Positions 1-7,170 of a stretch of 51,757 nucleotides of DNA are shown here, one piece after another. Location: assembly GCA_904374485.1 (NCBI GenBank), contig CAJFFX010000005.1, positions 1 through 51,757 on the forward strand. The letters run 5' to 3'. Position 1 is the stretch's first letter, and each line of letters starts with the position of its first letter. Under the pieces are notes generated by a model. That model saw only the letters and a list, made by a program, of their open reading frames with translations, was not told the origin of the DNA and searched no databases. The translations under genes and the position numbers were made by a program. The DNA is from Candidatus Pseudoscillospira falkowii. Lineage in GTDB: Bacteria; Bacillota; Clostridia; Oscillospirales; Oscillospiraceae.

Positions 1-1
1 A

Positions 2-427
2 CAGAATTGGAGCGACAGCGAGATCGATCTTTTGGTGCGCGGCGGCGTCACGCCCCTGGAGAGCCGCGGCGGCGCGGTCAGTGCAGTGCGCGGCATCACC
101 ACCCGCACTACCACCGGCGGCGCGGCGGACAGCACCTGGCGGGAGCTGACCACGATCCTGATCGTGGACGACGTGATCCCCCAGCTGCGCGACGCGCTGC
201 GCAGCAAGTTTGCCCGGACAAAAAACACGGCCCAGACCCGCAGCGCCATCCGCTCCCAGGTGATCGTGGAGCTGGAGAATAAGCGCAGCGCCGAAATCAT
301 CGACGATTTTTCCGATGTGACGGTCCAGGCCTCGGCGGAGGACGCCTCGGTGTGCGAGGTGACGTTCTCCTTCGCGGTGGCCCACGGCCTGAATCAGATC
401 TATCTGACGGCCCACATTACGGTGTAA
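2..427 (+). CDS. Phage-type contractile tail sheath protein, C-terminal part (5' truncated by window)
   Basis: Open reading continues from base 2 without a start codon, so only the last 141 residues are present. The segment has the sheath C-terminal character: an arginine-rich stretch followed by VQASAEDASVCEVTFSFAVAHGLNQIYLTAHITV-like beta strands (residues about 108-141), the part of a sheath that packs on the tube. It is followed at 13 bases by a tube-like gene and then by chaperone, hub, spike and baseplate genes in the PBSX (xkdK-xkdU) order, which is the main support. In the cell the product would assemble around the tail tube and contract. The family is inferred from weak sequence signal plus strong synteny; a DUF2586 or Mu-type sheath is the likely subfamily. 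Confidence 0.7.
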   Translation, partial: QNWSDSEIDLLVRGGVTPLESRGGAVSAVRGITTRTTTGGAADSTWRELTTILIVDDVIPQLRDALRSKFARTKNTAQTRSAIRSQVIVELENKRSAEIIDDFSDVTVQASAEDASVCEVTFSFAVAHGLNQIYLTAHITV

Positions 428-439
428 GGAGGGAGCAGA

Positions 440-829
440 ATGGAAGTTTCAGGATTTCCCACCAGCAGCGACATTTATCTGGAAGTGGACGGGAAAAAGG
501 TGGCCGTGGTGCAGAGCTATACGGCCCGCGCCAGCAAGACCAGCCAGACGGTGGAGGCCTTCGGCGAGCGCGAGCCCGTGGCCATTATCCCCGGGCAGAA
601 TACCTACACGCTGCAGCTGCAGCGCCTGTACGCCACCGATGAGGCCATCAGCGACGGGCTGAATTTTTACGACCTGGAGGATTTTTCCCTGGTGATCTGC
701 AAGCCGGACCGCAAGGTCATCTACAGCGGCTGCCAGTGGAGCGATATCTCCGAAGAGGGGCAGATCGGCGCCATGGTGCTGGAAAGCGTCACGGTGCTGG
801 CGTCCAAGCGCATTGAGGTGACGGCCTGA
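440..829 (+). CDS. Tail tube protein (XkdM-like)
   Basis: The 129-residue product begins at ATG 440 after the ribosome site AGGAGGGAGC. It is a small, beta-rich, cysteine-poor protein with alternating polar and hydrophobic strands (for example residues 9-25 and 46-66) and ends in the strand VTVLASKRIEVTA. Size, secondary-structure pattern and place directly after the sheath match the inner tube protein of contractile tails, which polymerises as hexameric rings inside the sheath. Its stop codon overlaps the start of the next gene (TGATGG). No cleft for another function is visible; assignment rests on order and size rather than a diagnostic motif. Confidence 0.65.
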   Translation: MEVSGFPTSSDIYLEVDGKKVAVVQSYTARASKTSQTVEAFGEREPVAIIPGQNTYTLQLQRLYATDEAISDGLNFYDLEDFSLVICKPDRKVIYSGCQWSDISEEGQIGAMVLESVTVLASKRIEVTA

Positions 830-1182
830 TGGAGGAAGCGCTGCTGACCCTGTTGTACGGAAAGCGCGAAAGGCCCTTCTGTCTGCGGGGCGAAACGGTG
901 ACGATGACGTTGCTGCCGGCGGCGCAGCTCCTGGAGCTGCGCGCCGCATGCGCCGGTGAAGGGGACGCCTTTGTCCGGGCGCTGCGCATGGGCGCGGATC
1001 TTGTGGCCAGGTGCCTTCAAAAGGACGGCGCGCCGCTGTTTGAAAACGGCAGGGCGGTTCTGGAGGCGCTTTCGGCTGAGGAGATCAACGGCGCCGTGGC
1101 GGCCTATGAAGCCTGGAGCCGGGAAGCGGACCCGGGCTTTGACAGCGCCGGGGAGGAGATCCAGGCGCTAAAAAAAGACTGA
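829..1182 (+). CDS. Tail assembly chaperone, short form (gpG-like, XkdN position)
   Basis: The product has 117 residues, is mainly helical and acidic, and sits between the tube gene and the place where a tape-measure gene is expected. In long-tailed phages this slot holds a chaperone made in two lengths by ribosomal frameshifting. The start ATG 829 overlaps the tube stop codon. The reading frame ends QALKKD-stop, and the last lysine codons form the slippery run A AAA AAA at 1170-1176. A -1 slip there enters a frame that stays open to 1475 and adds 99 residues. Chaperone identity is inferred from the frameshift architecture and gene order. Confidence 0.7.
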   Translation: MEEALLTLLYGKRERPFCLRGETVTMTLLPAAQLLELRAACAGEGDAFVRALRMGADLVARCLQKDGAPLFENGRAVLEALSAEEINGAVAAYEAWSREADPGFDSAGEEIQALKKD

Positions 1183-1218
1183 AGCACGCGCCGGAAGAAC
1201 GGCTGCGGTGGCGCGTGC
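1170..1218 (+). promoter_or_regulatory. Programmed -1 ribosomal frameshift signal (slippery heptamer plus stem-loop)
   Basis: Zero-frame codons are cta aaa aaa gac tga. The heptamer A AAA AAA occupies 1170-1176, followed by G. After a 7-nt spacer (1177-1183) the 9-base arm GCACGCGCC (1184-1192) is perfectly complementary to GGCGCGTGC (1210-1218), leaving a 17-nt loop. Spacing and stem stability match known stimulators. The -1 frame has no stop between 1176 and 1473. Confidence 0.88.
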
Positions 1219-1475
1219 TGAAGGCGTTTCACGTGCTGCCCGGCGAGGAGCGGGCGGCGCGGATGAGCCGGCGCGACTACCTCTACTGCGCGGTGCAGCA
1301 GTGGCTGGACGAAGAGGAGACGCTGGAGGGACTGTGCCCGGCGTGCCGCGCGCGGGCGATGCAGCGGCGCTGCACCGTGTGCGGCGCGCCCCTTCCGGCG
1401 GAGGAGAGAACGGAAAATACGGCGTTTGATATGGAACGTTATCGCAGACTGAAAAAGGGGAGCGCACAGAAATGA
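1176..1475 (+). CDS. Tail assembly chaperone, frameshift extension (gpT-like part of a 215-aa fusion)
   Basis: This frame encodes 99 residues and is best read as the C-terminal part of an 829-1475 fusion of about 215 residues made by a -1 slip at 1176. An internal GTG at 1215 exists but has no ribosome site, which argues against independent translation. The extension carries a zinc-finger-like pattern, CPAC then CTVC with eight residues between the pairs. It also has a helical YLYCAVQQWL segment. In known phages the long form binds the tape measure during tail assembly. The last four bases overlap the next gene (ATGA at 1472). Confidence 0.75.
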   Translation, partial: RLKHAPEERLRWRVLKAFHVLPGEERAARMSRRDYLYCAVQQWLDEEETLEGLCPACRARAMQRRCTVCGAPLPAEERTENTAFDMERYRRLKKGSAQK

Positions 1476-2053
1476 AGTATTGGAAAGCGTTGGAAAACCG
1501 CAGCATCACTCTCTGGCAGGCCCTGTTTGCGCCGCGGCGCGGCGCGGAGGGCAGGCCGGTTGACATAGAGTCTGCGCCGTCCCCGGCGGGGGCGGCGCAG
1601 GAGACGCCGGAGGAACGGGGCGGGCAGGCGTCCGCCTCCGCCGGCGGCATAGCAGAAAACGCCGCCGGACGGAAACGTCCGGCGGCAGAAGCGGCGGCGC
1701 AGGCGGACAGCGAAGCGGCAGCCCGGCGGGCGGAAGCGGCGCGGCAGACGGAAAAGACGGCGCGGAAAGAGACGGCCGCTTTTGCGGCGCCCCTTCCGGC
1801 GGCGGAAGGACGGCAGGCAGCAGCGCCTGCCCCGGTTCATGCCGAAAGCGGCGCGGCGGACTTGTGGGCACAGCTGCGCCGGGCGGGGCACAGCGCCGCC
1901 TTTGCCGCCTCCGCCGCGGCCCAGCCGGCGCCGCCGCGGCAGGGGCCGGCCCTGCCGGAGGAACCGGCGGCCCGCATGGCGGGCGCCGCGGACTGGTCGA
2001 CCTATTTTGAGCAGGATGCCCGCCGCTACGACGGCGGCCATCCGCTGTATTGA
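1472..2053 (+). CDS. Ala/Pro/Arg-rich low-complexity protein in the tape-measure position
   Basis: The product has 193 residues. After an ordered start (MKYWKALENRSITLWQALF) it becomes alanine-, glutamate- and arginine-rich with no recognisable domain until a more ordered end containing YFEQDARRYDG. The gene overlaps the chaperone frame by four bases and is followed by the LysM-protein gene, exactly where PBSX-type modules carry a tape-measure gene of about 1000 codons or more. At 193 residues it would specify a very short tail if it were a tape measure. It may instead be a linker or adaptor with the true tape measure absent or elsewhere. I do not recognise the family; it is real coding sequence judging from tight coupling and the ribosome site GGGGAGCGCAC. 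Confidence 0.6.
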   Translation: MKYWKALENRSITLWQALFAPRRGAEGRPVDIESAPSPAGAAQETPEERGGQASASAGGIAENAAGRKRPAAEAAAQADSEAAARRAEAARQTEKTARKETAAFAAPLPAAEGRQAAAPAPVHAESGAADLWAQLRRAGHSAAFAASAAAQPAPPRQGPALPEEPAARMAGAADWSTYFEQDARRYDGGHPLY

Positions 2054-2064
2054 GGAGGGAGTAT

Positions 2065-2670
2065 ATGGCGATTTTACAGCCGATGCGCTATAAGGATTAC
2101 GTCTGGCCCCATAACCCCGAGACCTATACCATCACCTACCGCCGCCGGGTGGGGATGTACGACATCCCCTACGGCCTGTATGCCATGGAAAGCCTGGGGC
2201 GGACCTGCCGGGTGATGACGGGCAGCGGAGAATTCGTGGGGCCGGACGCTTACGAGGAATTCAAGCGCCTGGCCACGGTTTACTACACCGGCGGCGAGGG
2301 CATTCTGGTCCACCCCTGCTGGCAGTCGGCCCATGTGCTGTTCACGGCCCTGTCCCTGCGGCAGGAGCCCAGGCCGGACTATGTGGCCTATACCTTCGAG
2401 TTTCGGGAACTGTACGACGGCTACGACACGGAGCTGAAGGAGGTGGACGCCGCCGCTGCTGCCGCCGGCAGCGGCAGCAGCGGCGGCGCGGCTGCAGCGG
2501 CTGCAGCGGCGGACAGCGCCGTGCCCCGCTATGTCGTGGTGTGCCGGGGCGACAGCCTGTGGGCCATCGCCCGCAGCAGCGGCTCGACGGTGGAGCAGCT
2601 GCTGGCGCTGAACCCGTCCATCAAAAACCCCAACCTGATCTATGCCGGGCAGAAAGTGCGGGTGGCGTGA
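2065..2670 (+). CDS. LysM-domain tail protein (XkdP-like)
   Basis: The start ATG 2065 follows GAGGAGGGA with good spacing; an in-frame ATG at 2050 lies upstream but lacks this site. The 201-residue product has an N-terminal domain of about 125 residues (MAILQPMRYKDYVWPHNPET start), a flexible linker of Ala, Gly and Ser repeats (about residues 130-150), and a C-terminal LysM domain (YVVVCRGDSLWAIARSSG to AGQKVRVA, about residues 154-201). LysM binds peptidoglycan. In PBSX-type tails the equivalent protein lies between the tape measure and the hub and probably sits at the tail tip. The stop overlaps the next start (TGATG). Confidence 0.85.
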   Translation: MAILQPMRYKDYVWPHNPETYTITYRRRVGMYDIPYGLYAMESLGRTCRVMTGSGEFVGPDAYEEFKRLATVYYTGGEGILVHPCWQSAHVLFTALSLRQEPRPDYVAYTFEFRELYDGYDTELKEVDAAAAAAGSGSSGGAAAAAAAADSAVPRYVVVCRGDSLWAIARSSGSTVEQLLALNPSIKNPNLIYAGQKVRVA

Positions 2671-3614
2671 TGCAGGCGGCGGTGGAGATCTACGGCGGCG
2701 GGACCTATGTCCTGCCGCTGCTTCTGAGCTGGTCGGTGACGCTGACCGGCGGCGTGCCCTGCGACAGCTTCTACCTGACCTGCCCCTACGGCAGCGGCAT
2801 GGCCGAGGCTATGGAGCGGGCGTGGCGGATGACGCTGACGGAAGGCGAGGTGTCGCTGCGGGCGACGGTGGACGAATACGAGATCGCCCAGGACAGCCGG
2901 GGGCGCATCATGACCGTGTCCGGCCGGGGGCTGATGGCGCTGCTGCTGGACAACGAGGCCGAGGCGGTGGAGTACGACGCGCCGCTGCTGTCGGAACTTT
3001 TGCGCAACCACGCCGCGCCCTGCGGCCTTTCCTGGCAGGAGCCGGCGGCGCTGCGGGGCACGGCCCGCTACGCCGTGGCCAGCGGGTCCAGCCAGTGGAA
3101 GGCCATCAGCGGTTTTACCAATTATTTCGGCGGCTTTATACCCCGGATCACCCCCGGCGGCGTGCTGCAGCCCTTTCCCTGGAAGGACAGCGGCCGGCGG
3201 CGCGTGATCGGCGCAAATACGCCGCTGATGGAACTGCGCTGGCGGGAAAAACGCTACGGCGTGTATTCCGAGGTGCTGGTGGTGGACAAGGTGCGCCGCA
3301 CGGCGGAGCGGGTAAAAAACAGCCGCATGGACCGCTGCGGCGGCAGCTGCCGCAAGGTGGTCTATACCCCGGGGCGCTCCACGGCCACGGCCATGCGCTA
3401 TACGGGGACCTATCAGATCGCGGAATCGGAAAAAGGTGCGCGGCTCCTGACGGCGGTGCTGCCGGGGCGCTTTTTGACGCTGCCGGGCGGGGTGGTGCGC
3501 ATGGAGCGCGGCGACATCGGCATCTCAGGGGATTTTTATGTGGAGGAAACGACCCTGGAGGCAGACGATCAGGGAAGAAAAACAACTTTGACCATGAGGA
3601 GGCTGGAGGAATGA
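2670..3614 (+). CDS. Tail hub protein (XkdQ / gpD-like)
   Basis: The 314-residue product starts at ATG 2670, overlapping the LysM-protein stop. It begins with beta strands typical of hub proteins and has a middle stretch with RGLMALLLDNEAEAVEY, similar in type to hubs of the gp27/gpD family, which form the trimeric platform that joins tube and spike. No peptidase or lysozyme motif is visible, so it looks structural only. It is followed by a spike gene with a 4-base ATGA overlap. Function is inferred from order and overall fold type; sequence resemblance is moderate. Confidence 0.7.
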   Translation: MQAAVEIYGGGTYVLPLLLSWSVTLTGGVPCDSFYLTCPYGSGMAEAMERAWRMTLTEGEVSLRATVDEYEIAQDSRGRIMTVSGRGLMALLLDNEAEAVEYDAPLLSELLRNHAAPCGLSWQEPAALRGTARYAVASGSSQWKAISGFTNYFGGFIPRITPGGVLQPFPWKDSGRRRVIGANTPLMELRWREKRYGVYSEVLVVDKVRRTAERVKNSRMDRCGGSCRKVVYTPGRSTATAMRYTGTYQIAESEKGARLLTAVLPGRFLTLPGGVVRMERGDIGISGDFYVEETTLEADDQGRKTTLTMRRLEE

Positions 3615-4021
3615 TGTGGCTATCAAGACGGCTGCGGGAAAGCGCGGCGGGGGAAGAGACCGCCGCCGACCTGGGCGTGACGACCATCGGCGGCGAGCGG
3701 GCCGGGGTGTACACCCGCGGCGAAGTGCGGGACCTGGCATTGTGTACGCCGGGGGGCCTGCTCTGGCGGCCCAAAAGCGGCGACCGGGTGGTGGTGCTCA
3801 AGGGCGGCCCTGGCGGCGAGGAGGCCTTTGTTCTGGGCACGGAGGACGAAACGGCCGCCGACCTGGCCGACGGGGAGCTCCGCCTGTATGCCGACGGGGC
3901 GTCGGTCACGCTGAGAAACGACGGCACCGTGTCCATCAGCGGCAGCCTGATCATCAACGGCGAGGCGTACAAGCCCTGCACCTGCGACACCGCCGTCGGT
4001 GCGGAGACAGGGGGTGTGTGA
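3611..4021 (+). CDS. Baseplate spike protein (phage baseplate V / gp45-like)
   Basis: The product has 136 residues. The N-terminal half (GVTTIGGERAGVYTRGEVRD, LLWRPKSGDRVVVLKG) has the OB-fold pattern of gpV/gp45-type spikes. It is followed by short repeating beta strands (LRLYADGASVTLRNDGTVSI) expected for the triple-stranded needle. The C-terminal CTCD could hold an ion at the tip. It would be the membrane-piercing point under the hub. Start ATG 3611 overlaps the hub stop; ATG 3614 is a close alternative. An XkdR (DUF2577) name would also fit this gene order. Confidence 0.7.
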   Translation: MMWLSRRLRESAAGEETAADLGVTTIGGERAGVYTRGEVRDLALCTPGGLLWRPKSGDRVVVLKGGPGGEEAFVLGTEDETAADLADGELRLYADGASVTLRNDGTVSISGSLIINGEAYKPCTCDTAVGAETGGV

Positions 4022-4022
4022 G

Positions 4023-4373
4023 ATGGAGCTGAAGATCAAAAACGGCGATTATGTGCTTTGTGCCGACGGTACCCAGCAGCGGCTGGAGGGCAGCGCAGAA
4101 CTGCTGCAGCGGGTGCTGTATAAGCTGACGGCCCGGCGGGAGGGGTTCCCCTTCATCCCGGAGCTGGGCAGCGAACTGTACCGCCTGGGCCGCACCGCCG
4201 CCCGGGAGCGCGGCAGCGCCGCCGAGCAGGCCGTGCGCGAAGCACTGAGCGACGAGACGGATCTGGAGATCACGGCGGTGACGCTGACGGACGCCGGCGA
4301 GGGGCTCTATACCCTGCAGGTATGCCTGACGTATCAGGGGCAGTCCTTGGACGTGACGCTGACCATTCAATGA
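4023..4373 (+). CDS. gp25-like/DUF2634 baseplate wedge protein (XkdS-like)
   Basis: The 116-residue product contains the segment GFPFIPELGSELYRL (about residues 40-54), the typical part of the gp25/gpW family where the wedge protein contacts the sheath initiation ring. It starts one base after the spike stop codon and is followed after 13 bases by the baseplate J gene, the usual pairing in all contractile tails. The C-terminal half forms beta strands ending SLDVTLTIQ. Function is in baseplate assembly and sheath nucleation. Confidence 0.8.
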   Translation: MELKIKNGDYVLCADGTQQRLEGSAELLQRVLYKLTARREGFPFIPELGSELYRLGRTAARERGSAAEQAVREALSDETDLEITAVTLTDAGEGLYTLQVCLTYQGQSLDVTLTIQ

Positions 4374-4386
4374 GAGGAGAGAGAGC

Positions 4387-5433
4387 GTGAAAACAGTGGA
4401 TGCGATTTACCAGGAGATGCTGGCGGATTTCTGCGCCCGCATCGGCCGGGACGTGTCGGGCGGCTGCGATCTGGCGGCGCGGCTGTACGCCGCGGCGGCC
4501 CAGGTCCAGGCGCTGTATGCCCAGACGGAGTGGCTGGAGCGGCAGTGCTTTCCCCAGACGGCCCAGGGGGAGCATCTGGACGACCACGCCCAGATGCGGG
4601 GCCTTGCGCGCCGGAGCGCGGTCAAGGCCGCGGGCGTCATCCGCTTTTCCGTGCGCACGGCGCCGGAGGAGGCGCTGGCGATCCCTGCGGGGACGGTGTG
4701 CGTCAACACCCTGGGCGTGCGCTATGAAACGACGGAGGACGGCCAGATCGCTGCCGGCGCGCTGTATGCGGATGTGCCGGGGCAGGCCGTGGAGGCCGGT
4801 GCGGCAGGCAACAGCCTGGCGGACACCATCCTGTCCATGTCCGTGCCGCCGGCGGGCATCGTGAGCTGTACGAACCCCGCCGCCTTCACCGGCGGCGAGG
4901 ACGCCGAGAGCGACGAGGACCTGCGCGCGCGGATCCTGGACAGCTACCGCCGCCTGCCCAACGGGGCCAACGCGGCTTTTTACGAGAGCCAGGCCCTGCT
5001 GCATCCCGGCGTGGCGGCGGCCCAGGCCGTGGGGCGTGCCCGTGGTATCGGCACCGTGGACGTGTACGTGGCCACCACGGCGGGGGTGCCGGACACGACG
5101 CTGCTCCAGGAGATCGAGACGGACCTGGAGCAGAAGCGGGAGATCGCCGTGGACCTGCGGGTGAAAGCGCCGACCACGGTGAGCGTGGCGGTGACGGCGG
5201 AGCTGGAAGCGGCGGATTATGCCGCCGCCAGCGCGGCGGTTCAGACGGCCCTGCAGGGGTATTTTACCGGCGAGCGCCTGGGCAAGGCGGTGCTGCTCTC
5301 GGAGCTGCACGCCCTGCTGCACCAGGTGGAGGGGCTGGAGAATTACCACATCCTGGCCCCGGCAGCGGATGTGGCCGCTGCAGTGGGCACGCTGCCGGTG
5401 CTGGGCCAGGTGCAGCTTAGCGCCATGACGTGA
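4387..5433 (+). CDS. Baseplate J-like protein (XkdT-like)
   Basis: The 348-residue product starts with GTG 4387 after GAGAGGAGAGA. It shows the baseplate J family course: a helical N-terminus with HLDDHAQMRGLAR, the strand region AIPAGTVCVNTLGVRYET, and the conserved block FTGGEDAESDEDLRARIL followed by PNGANAAFYESQAL (about residues 166-200). The protein forms the inner wedge of the baseplate. Length agrees with PBSX XkdT and P2 gpJ relatives. It is translated between the gp25-like and the DUF2313-like genes as in PBSX. Confidence 0.88.
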   Translation: MKTVDAIYQEMLADFCARIGRDVSGGCDLAARLYAAAAQVQALYAQTEWLERQCFPQTAQGEHLDDHAQMRGLARRSAVKAAGVIRFSVRTAPEEALAIPAGTVCVNTLGVRYETTEDGQIAAGALYADVPGQAVEAGAAGNSLADTILSMSVPPAGIVSCTNPAAFTGGEDAESDEDLRARILDSYRRLPNGANAAFYESQALLHPGVAAAQAVGRARGIGTVDVYVATTAGVPDTTLLQEIETDLEQKREIAVDLRVKAPTTVSVAVTAELEAADYAAASAAVQTALQGYFTGERLGKAVLLSELHALLHQVEGLENYHILAPAADVAAAVGTLPVLGQVQLSAMT

Positions 5434-5446
5434 GGGGGTGCGGGTT

Positions 5447-6013
5447 ATGGGATATGCGCAATATCTGAGAGATCTGCTGGAGCCCCTGGGGATTTATACC
5501 TTTACCGATGGCAGCGTCAGCGGCGGCGCAGTGGAAGCGGCCGGCGCGGCGCTGGACGGCGTTTCGGCGGCGCTGGAAGAGGCGGAGCGGGAGGCACTGG
5601 TGCCCACGGCGGAGGACTGGGGCCTTGCGCAGCTGGAGGACCTGTTCGCAAAACACCCGGTCTCCCCCACCCTGGAACTGCGCCGGGCGGCGCTGTGCGC
5701 CCTGCTGCAGATCGGCGGGGACGACTTCACCGTGGAAGCCATCAACCGCGCCCTCAGCGGCTGCGGCATCAAGGCGGAAGTGGCGGAGCTGGAGGAGACG
5801 GGCTGCGTGCGCGTCACCTTTCCCGACACCGCCGGCGTGCCTGAGGGCTTTGACCAGATCGCGGGGATCATTCTCGATATCATCCCCTGCCATTTGGAAA
5901 CAGAGTTCTATTTCCGCTATCTGACCTGGGTGGAGCTGGAAGCGCGCTTCCCCACCTGGGCGGACATCGAAGCGGAGGCGTACACCTGGGAGGAGCTGGA
6001 GCTGGCGGTGTAG
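5447..6013 (+). CDS. DUF2313-like baseplate protein (XkdU / YmfQ-like)
   Basis: The start ATG 5447 is preceded by GAGGGGGTGCGGGTT. The 188-residue product begins YAQYLRDLLEPLGIY and ends YTWEELELAV. It has a helical N-terminal half with LVPTAEDWGLAQLEDLF and a C-terminal region with CHLETEFYFRYLTWVELE, matching the pattern of the tail protein that follows baseplate J in PBSX. It is the last gene of the module; a strong terminator follows 20 bases later, and no tail fibre, holin or lysin gene is found to the right. Confidence 0.78.
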   Translation: MGYAQYLRDLLEPLGIYTFTDGSVSGGAVEAAGAALDGVSAALEEAEREALVPTAEDWGLAQLEDLFAKHPVSPTLELRRAALCALLQIGGDDFTVEAINRALSGCGIKAEVAELEETGCVRVTFPDTAGVPEGFDQIAGIILDIIPCHLETEFYFRYLTWVELEARFPTWADIEAEAYTWEELELAV

Positions 6014-6032
6014 CCGGCGAAAGCAAAAAAAT

Positions 6033-6062
6033 GTCCCGACCAATTTGGTCGGGACTTTTTTT
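6033..6062. terminator. Bidirectional intrinsic terminator
   Basis: GTCCCGACCAA and TTGGTCGGGAC form an 11-bp stem (6033-6055), flanked by seven A (6025-6031) and seven T (6056-6062). It closes the tail module on the plus strand and serves the convergent small membrane-protein gene on the minus strand. Confidence 0.93.
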
Positions 6063-6082
6063 GCGCCGTTTTTCAGGATCGC

Positions 6083-6280
6083 TCAATATTCATCATCGTC
6101 GTCGTCATCTGCGTAGCGCTCCGGCTCCTTGTACATGTGGTAGGAAACGATCAGCAGGAAGATGCCCACCAGGATGGCGGTGAAGACCACCTCATTGTTG
6201 CCGGTGCCCCACAGGAGCAGGGCGGCGGCGATGAAGAGGACGCCAAAGATGGCGCAGATGAGGAATTTGGGATTTTTCAT
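6083..6280 (-). CDS. Small two-span membrane protein with acidic tail
   Basis: The 65-residue product has two hydrophobic segments (about residues 6-24 and 31-47) joined by WGTGNNEVV and ends in a run of six aspartates followed by EY. I do not recognise a family. It is monocistronic, with its own promoter (6321-6348) upstream and a bidirectional terminator downstream. The highly acidic cytosolic tail could bind a basic partner or a cation, but nothing else in the sequence indicates a function. Confidence 0.65.
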   Translation of the reverse strand: MKNPKFLICAIFGVLFIAAALLLWGTGNNEVVFTAILVGIFLLIVSYHMYKEPERYADDDDDDEY

Positions 6281-6320
6281 ACGCGGCCTCGATTCTGAAA
6301 CGATTGAATTTGATGCTACA

Positions 6321-6348
6321 ATTATAGCAATTTTGCCGGGAATGTCAA
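6321..6348 (-). promoter_or_regulatory. Sigma-A type promoter for the small membrane protein
   Basis: Read on the minus strand: TTGACA (6348-6343), 16-base spacer, TATAAT (6326-6321). Both boxes are perfect consensus. The start codon lies 40 bases downstream of the -10 box. Confidence 0.85.
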
Positions 6349-6439
6349 GAAAATGAACAAAAAACCACGCCCCGGCGGCTGCCGGGCGGGCAGAAGCGGA
6401 AAAACAAAGAGGCTGCCGGCCGTCCGCCGGGAGCGGACA

Positions 6440-7051
6440 TCAGAAGCCCAGCGCTTCGCCGATCAGCACCACTTCGGTCTCCATGGAGTTCAGCGGCTCC
6501 CAGAGCACCACGAGGCCCCGGCAGATGCGCTCGGGGCTGCTGCAGTCGTAGCATTTGTCGCCGCGGGCGGCGCAGGGGGTGTTCTTGTGCAGGCGCTGGG
6601 CGTTTTTGGGGCTGGCGATATTGCGGGCGCGCCACAGGGCGGCGTCGTAGTCCGGCGCGATCTTGTTGACGCCGGCGACGAGGTAGAGCTTTTTGTGACC
6701 GTAGAGCGTGGAGGCCACGCGGTTGCCGGTGCCGTCGATATTGAGGAGCTCGCCGGTCTCGGCGATGGCGTTGACGGAGGAAAGGTATACGTCGGCCCCG
6801 GCGGCCTTGGCATAGAGTTCCTCCCGGGGCACGGAGCCGTCGTTGTACCACTGCCAATATACGGTGTTGTGGCGGCTCAGCCGCTCGTATACGCCCATAT
6901 CGTGGAGCGTGACCGAGCCGCCGAAGCCCACGGTCTGGCCGTCGATGGCATGGTCGAGGTAATCGGCGGCCTCGGCGGCCGTTTCAAAATAGGTGACCGC
7001 AAAGCCGCGGCTCTTCATGTTTTGGATGGTTTTTTCCACAGATGGGTTCAT
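6440..7051 (-). CDS. LUD-domain protein (lactate utilisation LutC/B-like)
   Basis: The 203-residue product is a stand-alone LUD domain: an N-terminal helix, the glycine motif TVGFGGSVTLHDMGVY (about residues 40-55), the central VYLSSVNAIAETGELLNIDGTGNR segment, and LVAGVNKIAPDYDAAL. A cysteine group, CAARGDKCYDC (about residues 160-170), lies near the C-terminus. LUD proteins occur in the LutABC lactate oxidation complex, but single-domain forms are common in Clostridia without LutA or LutB, and no partner is nearby, so the substrate is unknown. The start ATG 7051 has a GAAAGG site and a promoter upstream. Confidence 0.88.
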   Translation of the reverse strand: MNPSVEKTIQNMKSRGFAVTYFETAAEAADYLDHAIDGQTVGFGGSVTLHDMGVYERLSRHNTVYWQWYNDGSVPREELYAKAAGADVYLSSVNAIAETGELLNIDGTGNRVASTLYGHKKLYLVAGVNKIAPDYDAALWRARNIASPKNAQRLHKNTPCAARGDKCYDCSSPERICRGLVVLWEPLNSMETEVVLIGEALGF

Positions 7052-7086
7052 AAAAAGCGCCCCTTTCCATCAGATCAGATATATTC

Positions 7087-7115
7087 AGTATAGCAGTCCC
7101 TGCCTGTTCGCGCAA
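7087..7115 (-). promoter_or_regulatory. Candidate promoter for the LUD gene
   Basis: On the minus strand TTGCGC (7115-7110), 17-base spacer, TATACT (7092-7087). The -10 box is good and the -35 box partial; it lies about 36 bases upstream of the ATG. Confidence 0.6.
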
Positions 7116-7126
7116 GGAAAAATGCG

Positions 7127-7162
7127 GTGCTCCCGTCCTCTGGCACCGGGGGACGGGAGCAC
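7127..7162. terminator. Terminator of the ABC efflux operon
   Basis: GTGCTCCCGTCC (7127-7138) pairs with GGACGGGAGCAC (7151-7162). In the leftward direction it is followed by CGCATTTTT, in the rightward direction by GATTTTT. It lies just downstream of the adaptor gene. Confidence 0.8.
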
Positions 7163-7170
7163 GATTTTTC

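Noticed and set aside
1215-1475. Independent 86-aa gene starting at GTG 1215
   Set aside because: No ribosome site is present, the start lies within the frameshift stem, and the frame is open back to the slippery heptamer.
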